Made by a program: the position numbers and the translations under genes. Under the pieces are notes generated by a model, which was given only the letters and a program-made list of their open reading frames with translations, made no database searches and had not been told where the DNA came from. From Propionimicrobium sp963511305 (lineage in GTDB: Bacteria > Actinomycetota > Actinomycetes > Propionibacteriales > Propionibacteriaceae), in NCBI GenBank assembly GCA_963511305.1, contig CAUPIJ010000008.1, forward strand, positions 1-64,000: a stretch of 64,000 nucleotides of DNA. The letters are read 5' to 3'. Numbering within the stretch: position 1 is the stretch's first letter; each line of letters begins with the position of its first letter. Of this stretch, positions 33,298 to 42,660 are shown one piece after another.

Positions 33298-34197
33298 TTG
33301 TCCAAAGCCCGTGTTTTCAGCTCTGCGCTGGTCGCCCTGCTCTCGATCGTCTCGATGAACTTCGGGGCGTCCTGGGCCAAACACCTGATGCTGGACGTCG
33401 GGGCGAACGGCGCAGCCTGGTTGCGCTTTGTCATGGCCGCGGCCTCGCTCTCGGTGATTTCCCTAATCGTGAGGGTGTCCAGGCCGAGCCGTCGCACCAT
33501 GCCACTTCGCGAGTGGCCGTGGCGCTTGGTCATCTTGTATTCGGCAGCCCTGTTGCTGATGAACTGGACGATCTATCACTCTTTCTTCCACCTGCCGGTC
33601 GGGCTGGGCGTCGCCATCGAGCTGCTAGGCCCCCTCACCCTGGCGGTGATCGGTTCCAGGGGTTTCGGCGACTACTTCTGGGTGTTTCTGGCCGGTGCGG
33701 GCGTGTTGCTGCTCAGCTTTCAGCCGCAGGCCAGCCTGGCAGGTATCGTCTGGGCGCTGCTCGCCGCTATCGGCTGGGCCGGCTACATCCATGCTGGCTC
33801 AAAGGTGGCGGGTCCGGAACCCGTCCATCTGCTCTTGTTCACCTACGTGGTCGGCACCCTGGTTCTTGGCCCGTTCGCGCTTCCCGAGTTGCTCTCGCGC
33901 GAGCTGACTTCAAGCGTCTGGTTTTCTGCCGCGCTGGTGGGCGTCTTTAGCGCTGCCCTGCCATATAGCCTGGAATTGATGGTGCTGCGCCGCATCCCGG
34001 CCAGGCTGTTCTCGATTCTGCAGGCCAGCGCCCCCGCGGTTGCAGCCTTGTTGGCATGGCTGGTGATCGGTGAGCAGATCGGCCCGATGTCCTGGGTGGC
34101 GATCGTGGCCGTGATGACGGCTTCTGTGGGCGCGACGATCTCGACTTCGCGCAACTCTCAACCAAGCCGAAAAGACCTTGGGCTGCCGAGTAGCTAG
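33298..34197 (+). CDS. EamA-family transporter (RhtA-like exporter)
   Basis: This 299-residue protein has about ten transmembrane helices in two EamA halves, for example PVGLGVAIELLGPLTLAVIGS and WALLAAIGWAGYIHAGSKV, then LFSILQASAPAVAALLAWLVIGEQIG. The family exports amino acids or metabolites; RhtA (threonine/homoserine) is the closest in feel. It starts with TTG preceded by GGTAAGG, 17 bases after mscS. The substrate cannot be read from the sequence. Confidence 0.82.
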   Translation: MSKARVFSSALVALLSIVSMNFGASWAKHLMLDVGANGAAWLRFVMAAASLSVISLIVRVSRPSRRTMPLREWPWRLVILYSAALLLMNWTIYHSFFHLPVGLGVAIELLGPLTLAVIGSRGFGDYFWVFLAGAGVLLLSFQPQASLAGIVWALLAAIGWAGYIHAGSKVAGPEPVHLLLFTYVVGTLVLGPFALPELLSRELTSSVWFSAALVGVFSAALPYSLELMVLRRIPARLFSILQASAPAVAALLAWLVIGEQIGPMSWVAIVAVMTASVGATISTSRNSQPSRKDLGLPSS

Positions 34198-34208
34198 AAT
34201 ATCTCGTC

Positions 34209-35690
34209 ATGGTCATGAAGAACGCCCTAGCCGCCCTGCTGCCCGCATCCGACGTAGTCAACAAGATCGGTGCGGCTTTTGGTGACGCCGGCCACGAGGT
34301 TTATCTGGTTGGCGGTTCCGTGCGCGACGCCCTGCTGGGCACGCTCGGCCACGACCTTGATTTCACGACTTCCGCGCGCCCAGCCCAGACCGAGAAGATC
34401 CTGCGCAAACTCACCAAAGAGATTTGGGATACCGGACGCGAATTCGGCACGATCTCCGCGAACATCTCCGGGTCCGGCAACGTCTGGCAGGTCGAGGTGA
34501 CGACGTTCCGCGCGGATTCCTACCAGTCGGATTCGCGCAAGCCGCAGGTGGCTTTCGGTGAGACCATCGACGAAGACCTGGTTCGCCGCGACTTCACCGT
34601 CAACGCGATGGCACTTAACATCACCGGCGGCGAGACCGCGAACTGGCGCTTCGTTGACCCGCTCGGCGGCATGGACGACCTTGCGGATCAGCTGCTGCGC
34701 ACCCCGACCAGCCCTCAGGTAAGTTTCGGCGATGACCCGCTGCGAATGATGCGGGCAGCCCGGTTCTCCTCTCAGCTCGGCTTCCTGGTTGAGGACACCA
34801 CCCGAGCCGCCATGAGCGAGATGGCAGAGCGCATCGACATCATCAGCGCTGAGCGAGTGCGAGACGAGCTGAACAAGCTGCTGCTCACCGATCAACCCAG
34901 CACTGGCCTCGATCTGCTGGTCTCGTCGAGGATCGCCGACAGAGTGCTGCCCGAGCTGCCCGCCATGCAGCTCGAGCGGGACGAACACCTGCGTCACAAG
35001 GATGTTTACGAGCATTCGCTCACTGTGCTGCTGCAGGCGATCGATCTCGAAAAGGCCCGTGACCTGGTTGATGGCAAGCCGAACCCCCACCACGAGCCCG
35101 ACCTGACGCTGCGTCTGGCCGCACTGCTGCACGACATCGGCAAGCCGGCGACCCGCGCCTACGAGAAGGGTAAGGTGACCTTCCACCACCACGATGTCGT
35201 CGGCGCTCGAATGGCCCGCAAGCGGCTGCGCGCTCTGCGCTACTCCAAGGAAATCGTGCAGGACGTCAGCAAGCTGATCGCGCTGCACCAGCGCTTCCAC
35301 GGCTACGTCGAAGGCTCTTCGGGCGGTGCGTCCAGCGGCTGGAGCGATTCAGCGGTTCGGCGCTACGTGCGGGACGCCGGCGATCAGCTCGAACGCCTGC
35401 ACATCCTGACCCGCTCCGACTGCACCACCAGGAATCGTCGCAAGGCCGATCGGTTGCGCAGGGCTTACGACGAGCTCGAGTACCGCATCGACGAGCTCGC
35501 CGCCCAGGAGGAGCTGGACGCCATGCGACCCGAACTCGATGGCAATCAGATCATGCAGCTGCTCGATATCCCGCCTGGCCCGATGGTCGGCAAGGCGTAC
35601 AACTATCTGCTGGGGCTGCGCCTAGATCAGGGCCCGCTTGGTGCCGAGCGCGCCGAGGAGGCCCTGAGACAGTGGTGGGCCGAGCAGTAG
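34209..35690 (+). CDS. pcnA: CCA tRNA nucleotidyltransferase
   Basis: This 493-residue class II nucleotidyltransferase adds CCA to tRNA 3' ends. The head has YLVGGSVRDALLG, the metal-binding Asps are in HDLDFTTSARP and FTVNAMAL is present. An HD domain follows in the body (LRLAALLHDIGKP), as in actinobacterial CCA enzymes. It starts at ATG 34209 (a second ATG is 6 bases on). The position before DUF6049, the pseudokinase and trxBA matches actinobacterial gene order, though here it runs in the same direction as they do. Confidence 0.93.
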   Translation: MVMKNALAALLPASDVVNKIGAAFGDAGHEVYLVGGSVRDALLGTLGHDLDFTTSARPAQTEKILRKLTKEIWDTGREFGTISANISGSGNVWQVEVTTFRADSYQSDSRKPQVAFGETIDEDLVRRDFTVNAMALNITGGETANWRFVDPLGGMDDLADQLLRTPTSPQVSFGDDPLRMMRAARFSSQLGFLVEDTTRAAMSEMAERIDIISAERVRDELNKLLLTDQPSTGLDLLVSSRIADRVLPELPAMQLERDEHLRHKDVYEHSLTVLLQAIDLEKARDLVDGKPNPHHEPDLTLRLAALLHDIGKPATRAYEKGKVTFHHHDVVGARMARKRLRALRYSKEIVQDVSKLIALHQRFHGYVEGSSGGASSGWSDSAVRRYVRDAGDQLERLHILTRSDCTTRNRRKADRLRRAYDELEYRIDELAAQEELDAMRPELDGNQIMQLLDIPPGPMVGKAYNYLLGLRLDQGPLGAERAEEALRQWWAEQ

Positions 35691-35883
35691 CGGCAAACTC
35701 GGTGCGTTCAAATTTTTTCCCAGCCAACAATTGGCTATTAGCCGCGCATCGGGGTAGCGTTTAACGGCTACCTGATTAGTTTTTCTGGCGGCTTGACCGC
35801 ACCCGCGTGCTGCAGCCGCCTTGCTTCTTAGCCGCTTAGACTGGTAGCTGCGTGGGACGTCGTTTGTGGGACAAGGAGAATAC

Positions 35884-37338
35884 ATGGGCGATGACATTAT
35901 TCGTTTAGAGGGCGTGGATAGGGTCTTCTCTAAGAAGAAGATCCTGGTCGTCCTTCTTCTAAGCTTGGCCCTCGCAATGATGTCGATCAGCTCGGTGAAC
36001 GTGGCGCTGCCGTCAATCCAGAAGTCGATTGGGGCTTCAGATTCTGACCTGCAGTGGTTGCTTTCGGGATATGCGCTGACGTTCGGAATCGTGCTGATCG
36101 CGGCGGGACGCGTCGGCGACCTACTCGGGCGCGGCATTACGTTCCTGGTCGGCGTCTTTCTGTTCGCATCTTCGGCGCTGGTCTGCGGCCTGATCAGCGA
36201 TCCAGGCCTGCTGAACCTAGCTCGTCTCATTCAGGGTGTCGGTGCGGGGCTTTTCTCGCCGCAGATCAACGGCATGATCGTGCAGTATTTCCGTGGTCAG
36301 GCGCGCGCGTCCGCGAACGCGCTCTTCGGCCTGATCGTTTCGGCCGCGGTCGCGATCTCCCCGCTGCTGACGGGCTTCCTGATCCAGTGGTTGGGCCCGG
36401 ACTGGGGCTGGCGCGCCTCGTTCCTGTGGAGCTTCCCTGTCGGCGTTCTCACTATCGTGGTGGCGCTGATGTGGTTCCCATTCGATAACGAGCGACGCCT
36501 GTTCCGTCACCGCAAACTGGGCTTCGCCCGCGCTGCCCGCCTCGACCTCGACCCGGTGGGCATGGTGTTGATGGCGCTCAGCGTGCTCTGCGTGATGCTG
36601 CCGTTCATGGTCAAGACCGCGTTATCTTTCGCACTGCTGCCGCTCGGTGCGGTGCTGTTGTTCTGCTGGTACAAGTGGGAGAGGTCCTACGCCAAACGCG
36701 GCAATCAACCGCAGGTCGATCTGCAGCTATTCAAGTACCGCTCGTTCACCAACGCGACGCTGGTTTCGGGCGTGCAGTTCCTGGGCGGCACGTCGGTCTT
36801 CGTGATCATTGCGCTCTACCTGCAGAACGGTCTCGGCGCGAGCGCCCTAGTCAGTGGCGCTATCTGCCTGCCTAACGCGATCGCTTCGGCTTTCTCGGCC
36901 ATGTTCGCCGGCCGCTTCGTGCTTCGTCGCGGCCGAACGATGACGATTTACGCGCTGGGCGCCTACGTGGCCGGCCTGCTAGCGCTGATCGGAGTCATAC
37001 AGTTCATTCCCCAGATCAGCTACTGGTGGATTGCTGTCCCGATGATCTTGATTGGCGTTGGTATTGGCGCGTTCAACTCTGCGAACCAGACGCTGTCGAT
37101 GCTTGAACTCACTTCCGACGTGGGCGGCACCGCTGGCGGCGTAAAGCAGACCATCGAACGCACCACCACGGCCATCGGCAACGCGATGCTGACCGCAATC
37201 TGCTTTATGTTCGTCTCGCAGGGCTGGAAGATCGCGGCAACTGTGACATATGGCGTCATCGCGGTGATTATTCTGCTCTCCTTGTTGCTAGCCTGGTACG
37301 ACAAACGAGTCTTGGGAGACCCGGAGCCTCTGTCTTAG
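35884..37338 (+). CDS. MFS transporter of the DHA2 (14-helix drug:H+ antiporter) type
   Basis: This is a 484-residue polytopic protein from the chosen ATG, which follows AAGGAG. VNVALPSIQKSIGASDSDLQWLLSGYALTFG and AAGRVGDLLGRG are the signature A/C-type motifs of DHA2 multidrug exporters, and the length fits 14 helices. The substrate is unknown. It lies between pcnA and DUF6049, where a Nudix gene often lies in actinobacteria; 7 bases separate it from DUF6049. An in-frame GTG at 35866 is a less likely start. Confidence 0.88.
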   Translation: MGDDIIRLEGVDRVFSKKKILVVLLLSLALAMMSISSVNVALPSIQKSIGASDSDLQWLLSGYALTFGIVLIAAGRVGDLLGRGITFLVGVFLFASSALVCGLISDPGLLNLARLIQGVGAGLFSPQINGMIVQYFRGQARASANALFGLIVSAAVAISPLLTGFLIQWLGPDWGWRASFLWSFPVGVLTIVVALMWFPFDNERRLFRHRKLGFARAARLDLDPVGMVLMALSVLCVMLPFMVKTALSFALLPLGAVLLFCWYKWERSYAKRGNQPQVDLQLFKYRSFTNATLVSGVQFLGGTSVFVIIALYLQNGLGASALVSGAICLPNAIASAFSAMFAGRFVLRRGRTMTIYALGAYVAGLLALIGVIQFIPQISYWWIAVPMILIGVGIGAFNSANQTLSMLELTSDVGGTAGGVKQTIERTTTAIGNAMLTAICFMFVSQGWKIAATVTYGVIAVIILLSLLLAWYDKRVLGDPEPLS

Positions 37339-37345
37339 GAGCCGA

Positions 37346-39172
37346 ATGCGACGAAGGATCAGCTTTCTGGTCGTCTTGCTGACGATCCTGGCAATGGCTG
37401 TCCCCTCGCTTGCACTCGGAACATCTCTTGTCTACGCCGATGACGAACAGCCCCGCCTGGACGTCACGATCTCGGCTCTGAGCCCGGATTATCTGGGCTC
37501 GTCTGGCACGCTGACCATCAGCGGAACCGTGCGTAACCCAGGGGTCGAGACCCTGCCTGACGTAAGCGTCGGGCTGTGGCGCGATGCGACCCCGCTGACC
37601 ACGGCGAGCCAGCTTTGGGCCGCGGATAAGCAGTCCGGCGGTGGCGCTGTCAGCCTGGCAGACACCGCCAGGGTATCTCTCGGTGAACTGGCTCCTGGCG
37701 CCACCAAGAAGTTCACCGTCTCGGCAAGCCTCGACCCGGATTCTGCCTCCGAGCCGCTATGGCTCAGCCAGCGTGACGCGGCCTACCGGATAGGTGTCGA
37801 GGCCCGATCGTCAGACGCGGTCGTGGGCTCCGCGAGGACGATGATCGCCAACCCCGGCTCCACTGTCAGCACCGCGAAGCTGATCGCGCTGCAGGCCAGC
37901 CCCGGCTTCAATCCGCTTCGCCCCGCCTCAGGCGCGAAGCCAACGGATCTGCTCGACGCGGCAGCCCTTTCCAAGGACATCACCGCCAGGCTCGAGCCGC
38001 TGATGAAGCAGGCCGAATCCAGCAACGTGCTGATCGACCCGGCGCTCCTCGATCAACTGAATACGCTTGACACCCCGCAGGCCGCCAGTCTGGTTGCCCG
38101 GATCCAGCAGCGCGCCACCAAGCCGGGCGCCTATCGCGGGCTCTATAACTCCCCGAATGTGGCTGCGGCTAGGGCAAACGGCGGCGAAGCGTGGCTTGAA
38201 ACAGCGTCCAGCGTCGATCAGGGCAAGATTCTCGGCAGCCTCCCGCTGCTAGTGCAGGCCGGGACGGTCTCCGACGAGGACGTCGCTGCCCTATCCCCCG
38301 CGAAACCCGTCGCGGTGTTGGCTGAGAATCTGAGCTCCGGGCCCGCAGAGATCGCCGGACTTCGGGTGCTGGCCTCTGGCTCCACCGCCGCGAACAGCTC
38401 CGAGATGTCTAGTCTGCGCGCCCGGCAGCTAATTTTCGGTCGGGACAAGCCGCTGGTGACCGTCGTCTCTAAGCCGATAACGGACCCCAACTGGCTGGAG
38501 TCGACCTCGATCGATGGGCTTCTTACCGGGCCTGTTGTGCAGGCTGAACTTGCCCCGATTGGTCATCCCGACGAGTTGCTGGGCGTCAACGAGGCGCGCC
38601 GCTGGGTCGTCTTCACCGGCAATTCCCAGAACTTTCCGAAGACGCTAGGACGATACGCCAACGCCTACTTCTCCTCGGCATTCGCGACACCCGCCGAGCG
38701 CCAAACCTGGCTCACGAAGGTACTCGCCCCTGCGAAAGAGTTAGACGAACCCAACGCTATTCAGATTCTCGCTACTGACACCGTGACCACCTCAGAAAAA
38801 GACAACGTGCTGCCGGTCACCATCGTCAACACCACTACTTCGACGGCGCATGTCAGGGTCACGTTCGATTCTGATAACGAGCAGCGGGTGCGGATTCCCG
38901 ATAGCAACCTGGTCACCGTCGACGCTGGCGATCAGCTGACCGTTCGCGTCAACCCGCAGTCTGCGGCGAATGGCCCGGTTCCGGTTCGCGCTCAGGTGGT
39001 GCTAGAAAACGGTAAGCCGATCGGGCAGAGCGTCGAATTCCTAGTGACGGCCACGAAGGTCGGCAATTTGGCTTGGGTGCTGATCATCGCGTCCGGCGCG
39101 GTGCTGCTTTTCGTGACGGCTTTGCGGGTTCGTCAGGTGCGACGCAAGGCTTCTGAGAGCGCCGAGAGTTAA
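37346..39172 (+). CDS. DUF6049-like secreted, membrane-anchored protein
   Basis: This 608-residue protein has an N-terminal signal peptide (RRISFLVVLLTILAMAVPSLALG), a large extracytoplasmic region and a C-terminal transmembrane anchor (WVLIIASGAVLLFVTALRV) with a basic tail. The N-terminal domain looks like an immunoglobulin-like fold (LDVTISALSPDYLGSSGTLTISGTVRNPG). The arrangement and position correspond to the Rv3909-type gene normally just before murJ in actinobacteria, but no murJ follows here. The function is not known. Confidence 0.72.
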   Translation: MRRRISFLVVLLTILAMAVPSLALGTSLVYADDEQPRLDVTISALSPDYLGSSGTLTISGTVRNPGVETLPDVSVGLWRDATPLTTASQLWAADKQSGGGAVSLADTARVSLGELAPGATKKFTVSASLDPDSASEPLWLSQRDAAYRIGVEARSSDAVVGSARTMIANPGSTVSTAKLIALQASPGFNPLRPASGAKPTDLLDAAALSKDITARLEPLMKQAESSNVLIDPALLDQLNTLDTPQAASLVARIQQRATKPGAYRGLYNSPNVAAARANGGEAWLETASSVDQGKILGSLPLLVQAGTVSDEDVAALSPAKPVAVLAENLSSGPAEIAGLRVLASGSTAANSSEMSSLRARQLIFGRDKPLVTVVSKPITDPNWLESTSIDGLLTGPVVQAELAPIGHPDELLGVNEARRWVVFTGNSQNFPKTLGRYANAYFSSAFATPAERQTWLTKVLAPAKELDEPNAIQILATDTVTTSEKDNVLPVTIVNTTTSTAHVRVTFDSDNEQRVRIPDSNLVTVDAGDQLTVRVNPQSAANGPVPVRAQVVLENGKPIGQSVEFLVTATKVGNLAWVLIIASGAVLLFVTALRVRQVRRKASESAES

Positions 39173-39204
39173 AAAGTGCCCGTTTGCCGCTAACATAGTT
39201 TGTT

Positions 39205-40104
39205 GTGGGGAAAGAAAAGATAGTGAAAGCCAAAAAGCTCGGCACGGCTCAAGTGCTGCTGGCGGTACTTTTGGCCACCTCGCTGATCGTGTTGGTGGCC
39301 AGCGCCGCGATGATCTTCTATAGCCAGGCATCGTTGGTTGTCACCGTCTTGACGCTCGTGCTCGGGGGCTCGCTGTTGGCCTGGCACGTGCGTCTACTGA
39401 TCTCCGGCTCGGGCCGCACTAGGCCGACCATCACCACGAATCTGCCGATCGCCTTGATCGTGGTCGGCTGCTTCGCAGCGATCACAGGTTTCGGCTTGTT
39501 CGAGGTTCTCGGCGGGCGCATCGAGCCCATCCGGATCGTGCTTGCGCTAGCAGGGGCCATCGGCCTGGTCGCCTCGCTGATCGCCCTGATTCGCGACGCC
39601 GGCGAGGAGGAAGCGGACGAAGAAACTGAAGACTCCGGCGAGGGAACCGATGTTGCGGGCGAGGGAACCGATGTTCCGGGCGAGGGAACCGATGTTGCGG
39701 GCGAGGGAACCGATGTTCCGGGCGAGGGAACCGATGCCATGGGTGAAGCTGCAGCCCCCCTCGAAACCACCCCGGAGACCATCGCGGTCGAATCATCCGC
39801 CACACCCGAGCAGAGCACCGAGCTCATCGAACAGGCTCCCGTCGCCGACGAGGTGCCGAGCGTGCCTGTTGCTGAGCCGGTCGACGATGCCGTGCTGCTC
39901 TACGAGACCCCTGGCCCGCAGGTGGTAGCGCGCCCGGAGGCGGACGATATTTCTGCGGCCGAGATGACCATGATCGTGCCGCCGCCGTCGCCGCGTGCCC
40001 GCCGCGCCGCCGAGAACTTGGACGACCTGACCTGGCTTTACGAGGATCCAGAAGCCGCCGAGGCCGAAGAGGAAAAGCCGGCCCGTGCGAGGCGCGGTAT
40101 CTAG
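39205..40104 (+). CDS. four-helix membrane protein with an acidic, 7-residue-repeat tail
   Basis: I do not recognise this family. It is 299 residues with a GTG start. About four hydrophobic segments lie at 15-37, 40-62, 74-95 and 98-130. The long cytosolic tail is very acidic and contains five copies of GEGTDVA/GEGTDVP (145-179). Near the C-terminus, DDAVLLYETPGPQ and DDLTWLYEDPEAAE are similar short motifs. It occupies the place of murJ in the conserved order, but the helix count and sequence do not fit a MurJ flippase. Confidence 0.65.
   Translation: MGKEKIVKAKKLGTAQVLLAVLLATSLIVLVASAAMIFYSQASLVVTVLTLVLGGSLLAWHVRLLISGSGRTRPTITTNLPIALIVVGCFAAITGFGLFEVLGGRIEPIRIVLALAGAIGLVASLIALIRDAGEEEADEETEDSGEGTDVAGEGTDVPGEGTDVAGEGTDVPGEGTDAMGEAAAPLETTPETIAVESSATPEQSTELIEQAPVADEVPSVPVAEPVDDAVLLYETPGPQVVARPEADDISAAEMTMIVPPPSPRARRAAENLDDLTWLYEDPEAAEAEEEKPARARRGI
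39637..39741 (+). repeat. 21-bp coding tandem repeat, five copies
   Basis: Five in-frame units starting GGCGAGGGAACCGATGTT alternate between a GCG and a CCG ending; the last is diverged. The copies are nearly identical at DNA level, so slippage could change the count without shifting the frame. Confidence 0.95.
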
Positions 40105-40129
40105 CCGAAACTCGCCAGTTTAATCGTTG

Positions 40130-40148
40130 GAACCCCGAGATTTTCGGG
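40130..40148 (+). terminator. short hairpin after the repeat-bearing gene
   Basis: CCCCGA and TCGGGG pair around a five-base loop about 30 bases past the stop at 40104. No clear T tract follows, so terminator activity is uncertain. Confidence 0.35.
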
Positions 40149-40166
40149 GTATCGTCGCATCTCGCT

Positions 40167-40304
40167 ATGACTTCTGCCGCCTTCGAGCGAATCTCCTCTG
40201 CCCTCCCCCGCCGTGCTCCATGGGGCACTTCTGCGTCCCTGCGCGCCTGGCAGGTCGAGGTGGGGATTAGGCTAGTCCGACGCTGGCTAGACCGCGCGGT
40301 TTAG
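40167..40304 (+). pseudogene. possible N-terminal fragment of a DEAD/DEAH-box helicase
   Basis: A 45-codon frame reads ...ALPRRAPWGTSASLRAWQVEVGIRLVRR... and ends in TAG. The segment APWGT..LRAWQ resembles the entry to actinobacterial DEAD/DEAH helicases of the SSL2-like type, just before their motif I, but nothing of the ATPase follows. It may be a remnant, or a chance match in a 220-base gap between genes. Confidence 0.35.
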
Positions 40305-40324
40305 CGACAAGGTAGCCTCGTAGC

Positions 40325-40774
40325 ATGCAGAAAATTCTCTTTGTTTGCACCGGAAACATCTGCCGTTCTGCGATGGCTGAGCAGATCGCGCGCCAGCTTG
40401 GTGCGAAGCGCGGCCTTGACCTCGAATTCGACTCCGCCGGCGTCAGCGACGAAGAGCACGGCAACCCGATGGATCCCCGCGCGGTGCGCGTGATGGGCGT
40501 TCACGGCTACCAGGCGGAAGCGCATCGGGCCAAGCAGGTGACCCGCTCGATGCTGGCCGATGCCGACCTGGCTGTCGGCTTCACCGGCGCGCACGTCTCA
40601 AGGATGCGTCGGATTAATCCTGATGCCAACATTCGCCTGATGACCGATTTTGACCCGGCCGCGACGCCTGGCAGCGACATCAGCGACCCTTGGTATGGGG
40701 GTCAGGAGGATTTTGAGATCGCGATCAACGAGATTGAGGCTGCCGTCGTCGGAATGCTCGACGAAATAGCCTAA
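40325..40774 (+). CDS. low-molecular-weight protein-tyrosine phosphatase
   Basis: This 149-residue protein has the catalytic loop VCTGNICRS, giving Cys8 and Arg14 of the CX5R motif. The general-acid Asp is in DPWYGG near residue 120, so the active site is complete. Related actinobacterial enzymes (PtpA type) dephosphorylate tyrosine on signalling or capsule proteins; the substrate here is unknown. It sits between the repeat-bearing membrane gene and the pseudokinase gene, about 80 bases before the latter. Confidence 0.88.
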   Translation: MQKILFVCTGNICRSAMAEQIARQLGAKRGLDLEFDSAGVSDEEHGNPMDPRAVRVMGVHGYQAEAHRAKQVTRSMLADADLAVGFTGAHVSRMRRINPDANIRLMTDFDPAATPGSDISDPWYGGQEDFEIAINEIEAAVVGMLDEIA

Positions 40775-40855
40775 GAAAGCAGCTCTCATGGCCAGTCCCC
40801 CGCAGCTCGCGCGGGTGATGCTGGCAAACTAGTAGTGCCTAGAAAGGAACCGTAA

Positions 40856-42595
40856 GTGCATTCTGAAGAGCAATTCTGGCTGCCGCACATCGGCCAGATG
40901 GTTGGTGGCCGCTATCGGCTGAACAACCAGCTCTTCGTTTCTGGGCCGGAGGTTAACGGATATCGGGCGGCCACCTGGCAGGCCACCGACAACGCTCTTT
41001 CGCGATCTGTGCAGATGCAGATTCTCGGGCCGGAGGATCATCGGGTGCCCAGTTTTCTGTCCGCCGCGCGCGCCGCGGTCGCTTTCGACGACTGTCGCTT
41101 CATGCGGGTGCTGGACGCGATGGAGGCGGAGGGACAGGAGCTGCTGTCGTTCGTCGTCTGGGAATATCCGGAGGGCAAGCGGCTAAACGAGATGCTTGCT
41201 TCCAGCCGGCTGAGTAACGCCGAAGCAGCATTTATCGTCCGCGAGATCGCCCAGGCGCTGGCTCCTGCGCACGCAGCCGGCAAGTTCCACGGCAGACTGA
41301 ATGTCAACAACGTGGTGATCACGCTCGACGGCATGCCCAGGGTGAGCGGTTTCCTGACAGACAACATTATTTATGGCGACGGTCACGACTCCTGGCAGCA
41401 CCGCGAGTCCGCAGACATGCACTCACTAGGTGTTTTGCTTTACGCCTGCCTGACCGGCTGCGTTCCGCTCACCGAAGAGGAGTCGCGTTGCGGCCTTCCC
41501 GCGGCCCCTAGGCGTGGCGCGGGCGATAAGCAGCACTGGGTCTCCCCCAAGGAGCTGCGCACCTCGACGAATTCGGGTCTGGACAAGGTTACGATGATGC
41601 TGCTCGGCGCCTCGAACATGAAGTTCGGCACCGTCGACGAGCTGGCCGCCACCCTGACTCGGATACTTTCCAACACTGAGCCGCAGGCAGAGCTGCAGAA
41701 CAAGATCAGGTCGATGCGTTTCGCCATCTCCGGCAATCGCTCAGTTCCCGGCAACCAGGATGATCGACCGACCCAGGTAGTCGCTAATACTGATCTGACA
41801 AGGGGCAATGCGGCTACGTCCGCTCCAGAAGCGGCTCTGGATACCAGTGCCAAAGATCACTATCAGCCTGTCGAAACGCCCGCCGAGGTTCCTGCCGAGT
41901 CCCCGGCTACAACCGCGTCTGGCTCTCCGATGGGCTACTTCGAGGAAGAAGCCTCCGACGTCGAGAGCCAGGAGAAGAGCATCCCGGTCACCGTCAGGCA
42001 GCCCCTGGGCGCGCGCAATAAGTTTTTTCGGCCGCGCTTGCTGGCTCTGATCGTGACGTTAGCCCTGGTCGCTGTTCTTGGTATCAGCCTTAGGGCATGC
42101 GGGGGCTCTGGTAAGCCTGAATACGCTTCCGAGATCGTCAACGTCTTCAGTTTTGACCCGGTCGCCGACGGCGGTGGCGAGAACGAGCGCGCCGAGACCG
42201 ATCAGCTCGCTCACGACGGCGACCCGAGCACGGCCTGGACTACCTGGACGTACTACGGCAGCGAGAAATTCGGCAACCTCAAGACCGGCGCCGGGATGGT
42301 GCTCGATTTGGGTTCGCCGCAGCAGCTCGCTGGCGTTCACCTGCTCTTGGCTAACTCCCCCGTTGACGTCCAACTCATGATTCCCGCTGCCGACCCGAAC
42401 GCTGAACAGCCGCCGATAGACACCGTGAACAGCTGGCAGACTATTGTTGACATGCCGCAAGCAGGCTCGGATATCGAGCTTCGCCCCGACGAGCCGGTGA
42501 CCACCAGGTGGGCGTTGGTCTACTTCACCACGCTTCCGTCCGTGGCCGAGGGCGAATATCGCACCGGGATTGCCGAGGTGAACCTTGTTGGCTAG
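40856..42595 (+). CDS. membrane-anchored pseudokinase with extracytoplasmic discoidin-like domain
   Basis: This 579-residue protein starts with GTG after AGAAAGGA. Residues about 20-270 have a protein-kinase fold but every catalytic motif is lost: the VAIK Lys position reads VQMQIL, HRD reads HGRLN and DFG is absent (RVSGF). A Pro/Ala-rich linker, one transmembrane helix (about 390-411) and an extracytoplasmic domain (about 430-579, DGDPSTAWTTWTYYGSEKFGNLKTGAGMVLDL) resembling a carbohydrate-binding module follow. In mycobacteria this architecture is fused to MurJ (MviN) and binds FhaA when phosphorylated; here it stands alone. Confidence 0.75.
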   Translation: MHSEEQFWLPHIGQMVGGRYRLNNQLFVSGPEVNGYRAATWQATDNALSRSVQMQILGPEDHRVPSFLSAARAAVAFDDCRFMRVLDAMEAEGQELLSFVVWEYPEGKRLNEMLASSRLSNAEAAFIVREIAQALAPAHAAGKFHGRLNVNNVVITLDGMPRVSGFLTDNIIYGDGHDSWQHRESADMHSLGVLLYACLTGCVPLTEEESRCGLPAAPRRGAGDKQHWVSPKELRTSTNSGLDKVTMMLLGASNMKFGTVDELAATLTRILSNTEPQAELQNKIRSMRFAISGNRSVPGNQDDRPTQVVANTDLTRGNAATSAPEAALDTSAKDHYQPVETPAEVPAESPATTASGSPMGYFEEEASDVESQEKSIPVTVRQPLGARNKFFRPRLLALIVTLALVAVLGISLRACGGSGKPEYASEIVNVFSFDPVADGGGENERAETDQLAHDGDPSTAWTTWTYYGSEKFGNLKTGAGMVLDLGSPQQLAGVHLLLANSPVDVQLMIPAADPNAEQPPIDTVNSWQTIVDMPQAGSDIELRPDEPVTTRWALVYFTTLPSVAEGEYRTGIAEVNLVG

Positions 42596-42660
42596 GTCAG
42601 TTGCCGGGGTGGACATAAAAGCCAAGGTTTGTGCGTTATAGGCACTTTACGAGGAGAGAT

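Noticed and set aside
34227..35300. 357-codon minus-strand frame opposite pcnA
   Set aside because: It is complementary to conserved pcnA codons and has no motif or ribosome site of its own.
39205..40104. MurJ flippase in its usual position
   Set aside because: Only about four hydrophobic segments and no MurJ-like sequence; MurJ needs about fourteen helices.
40856..42595. Annotation as an active Ser/Thr protein kinase
   Set aside because: The VAIK lysine, HRD aspartate and DFG motif are all missing.
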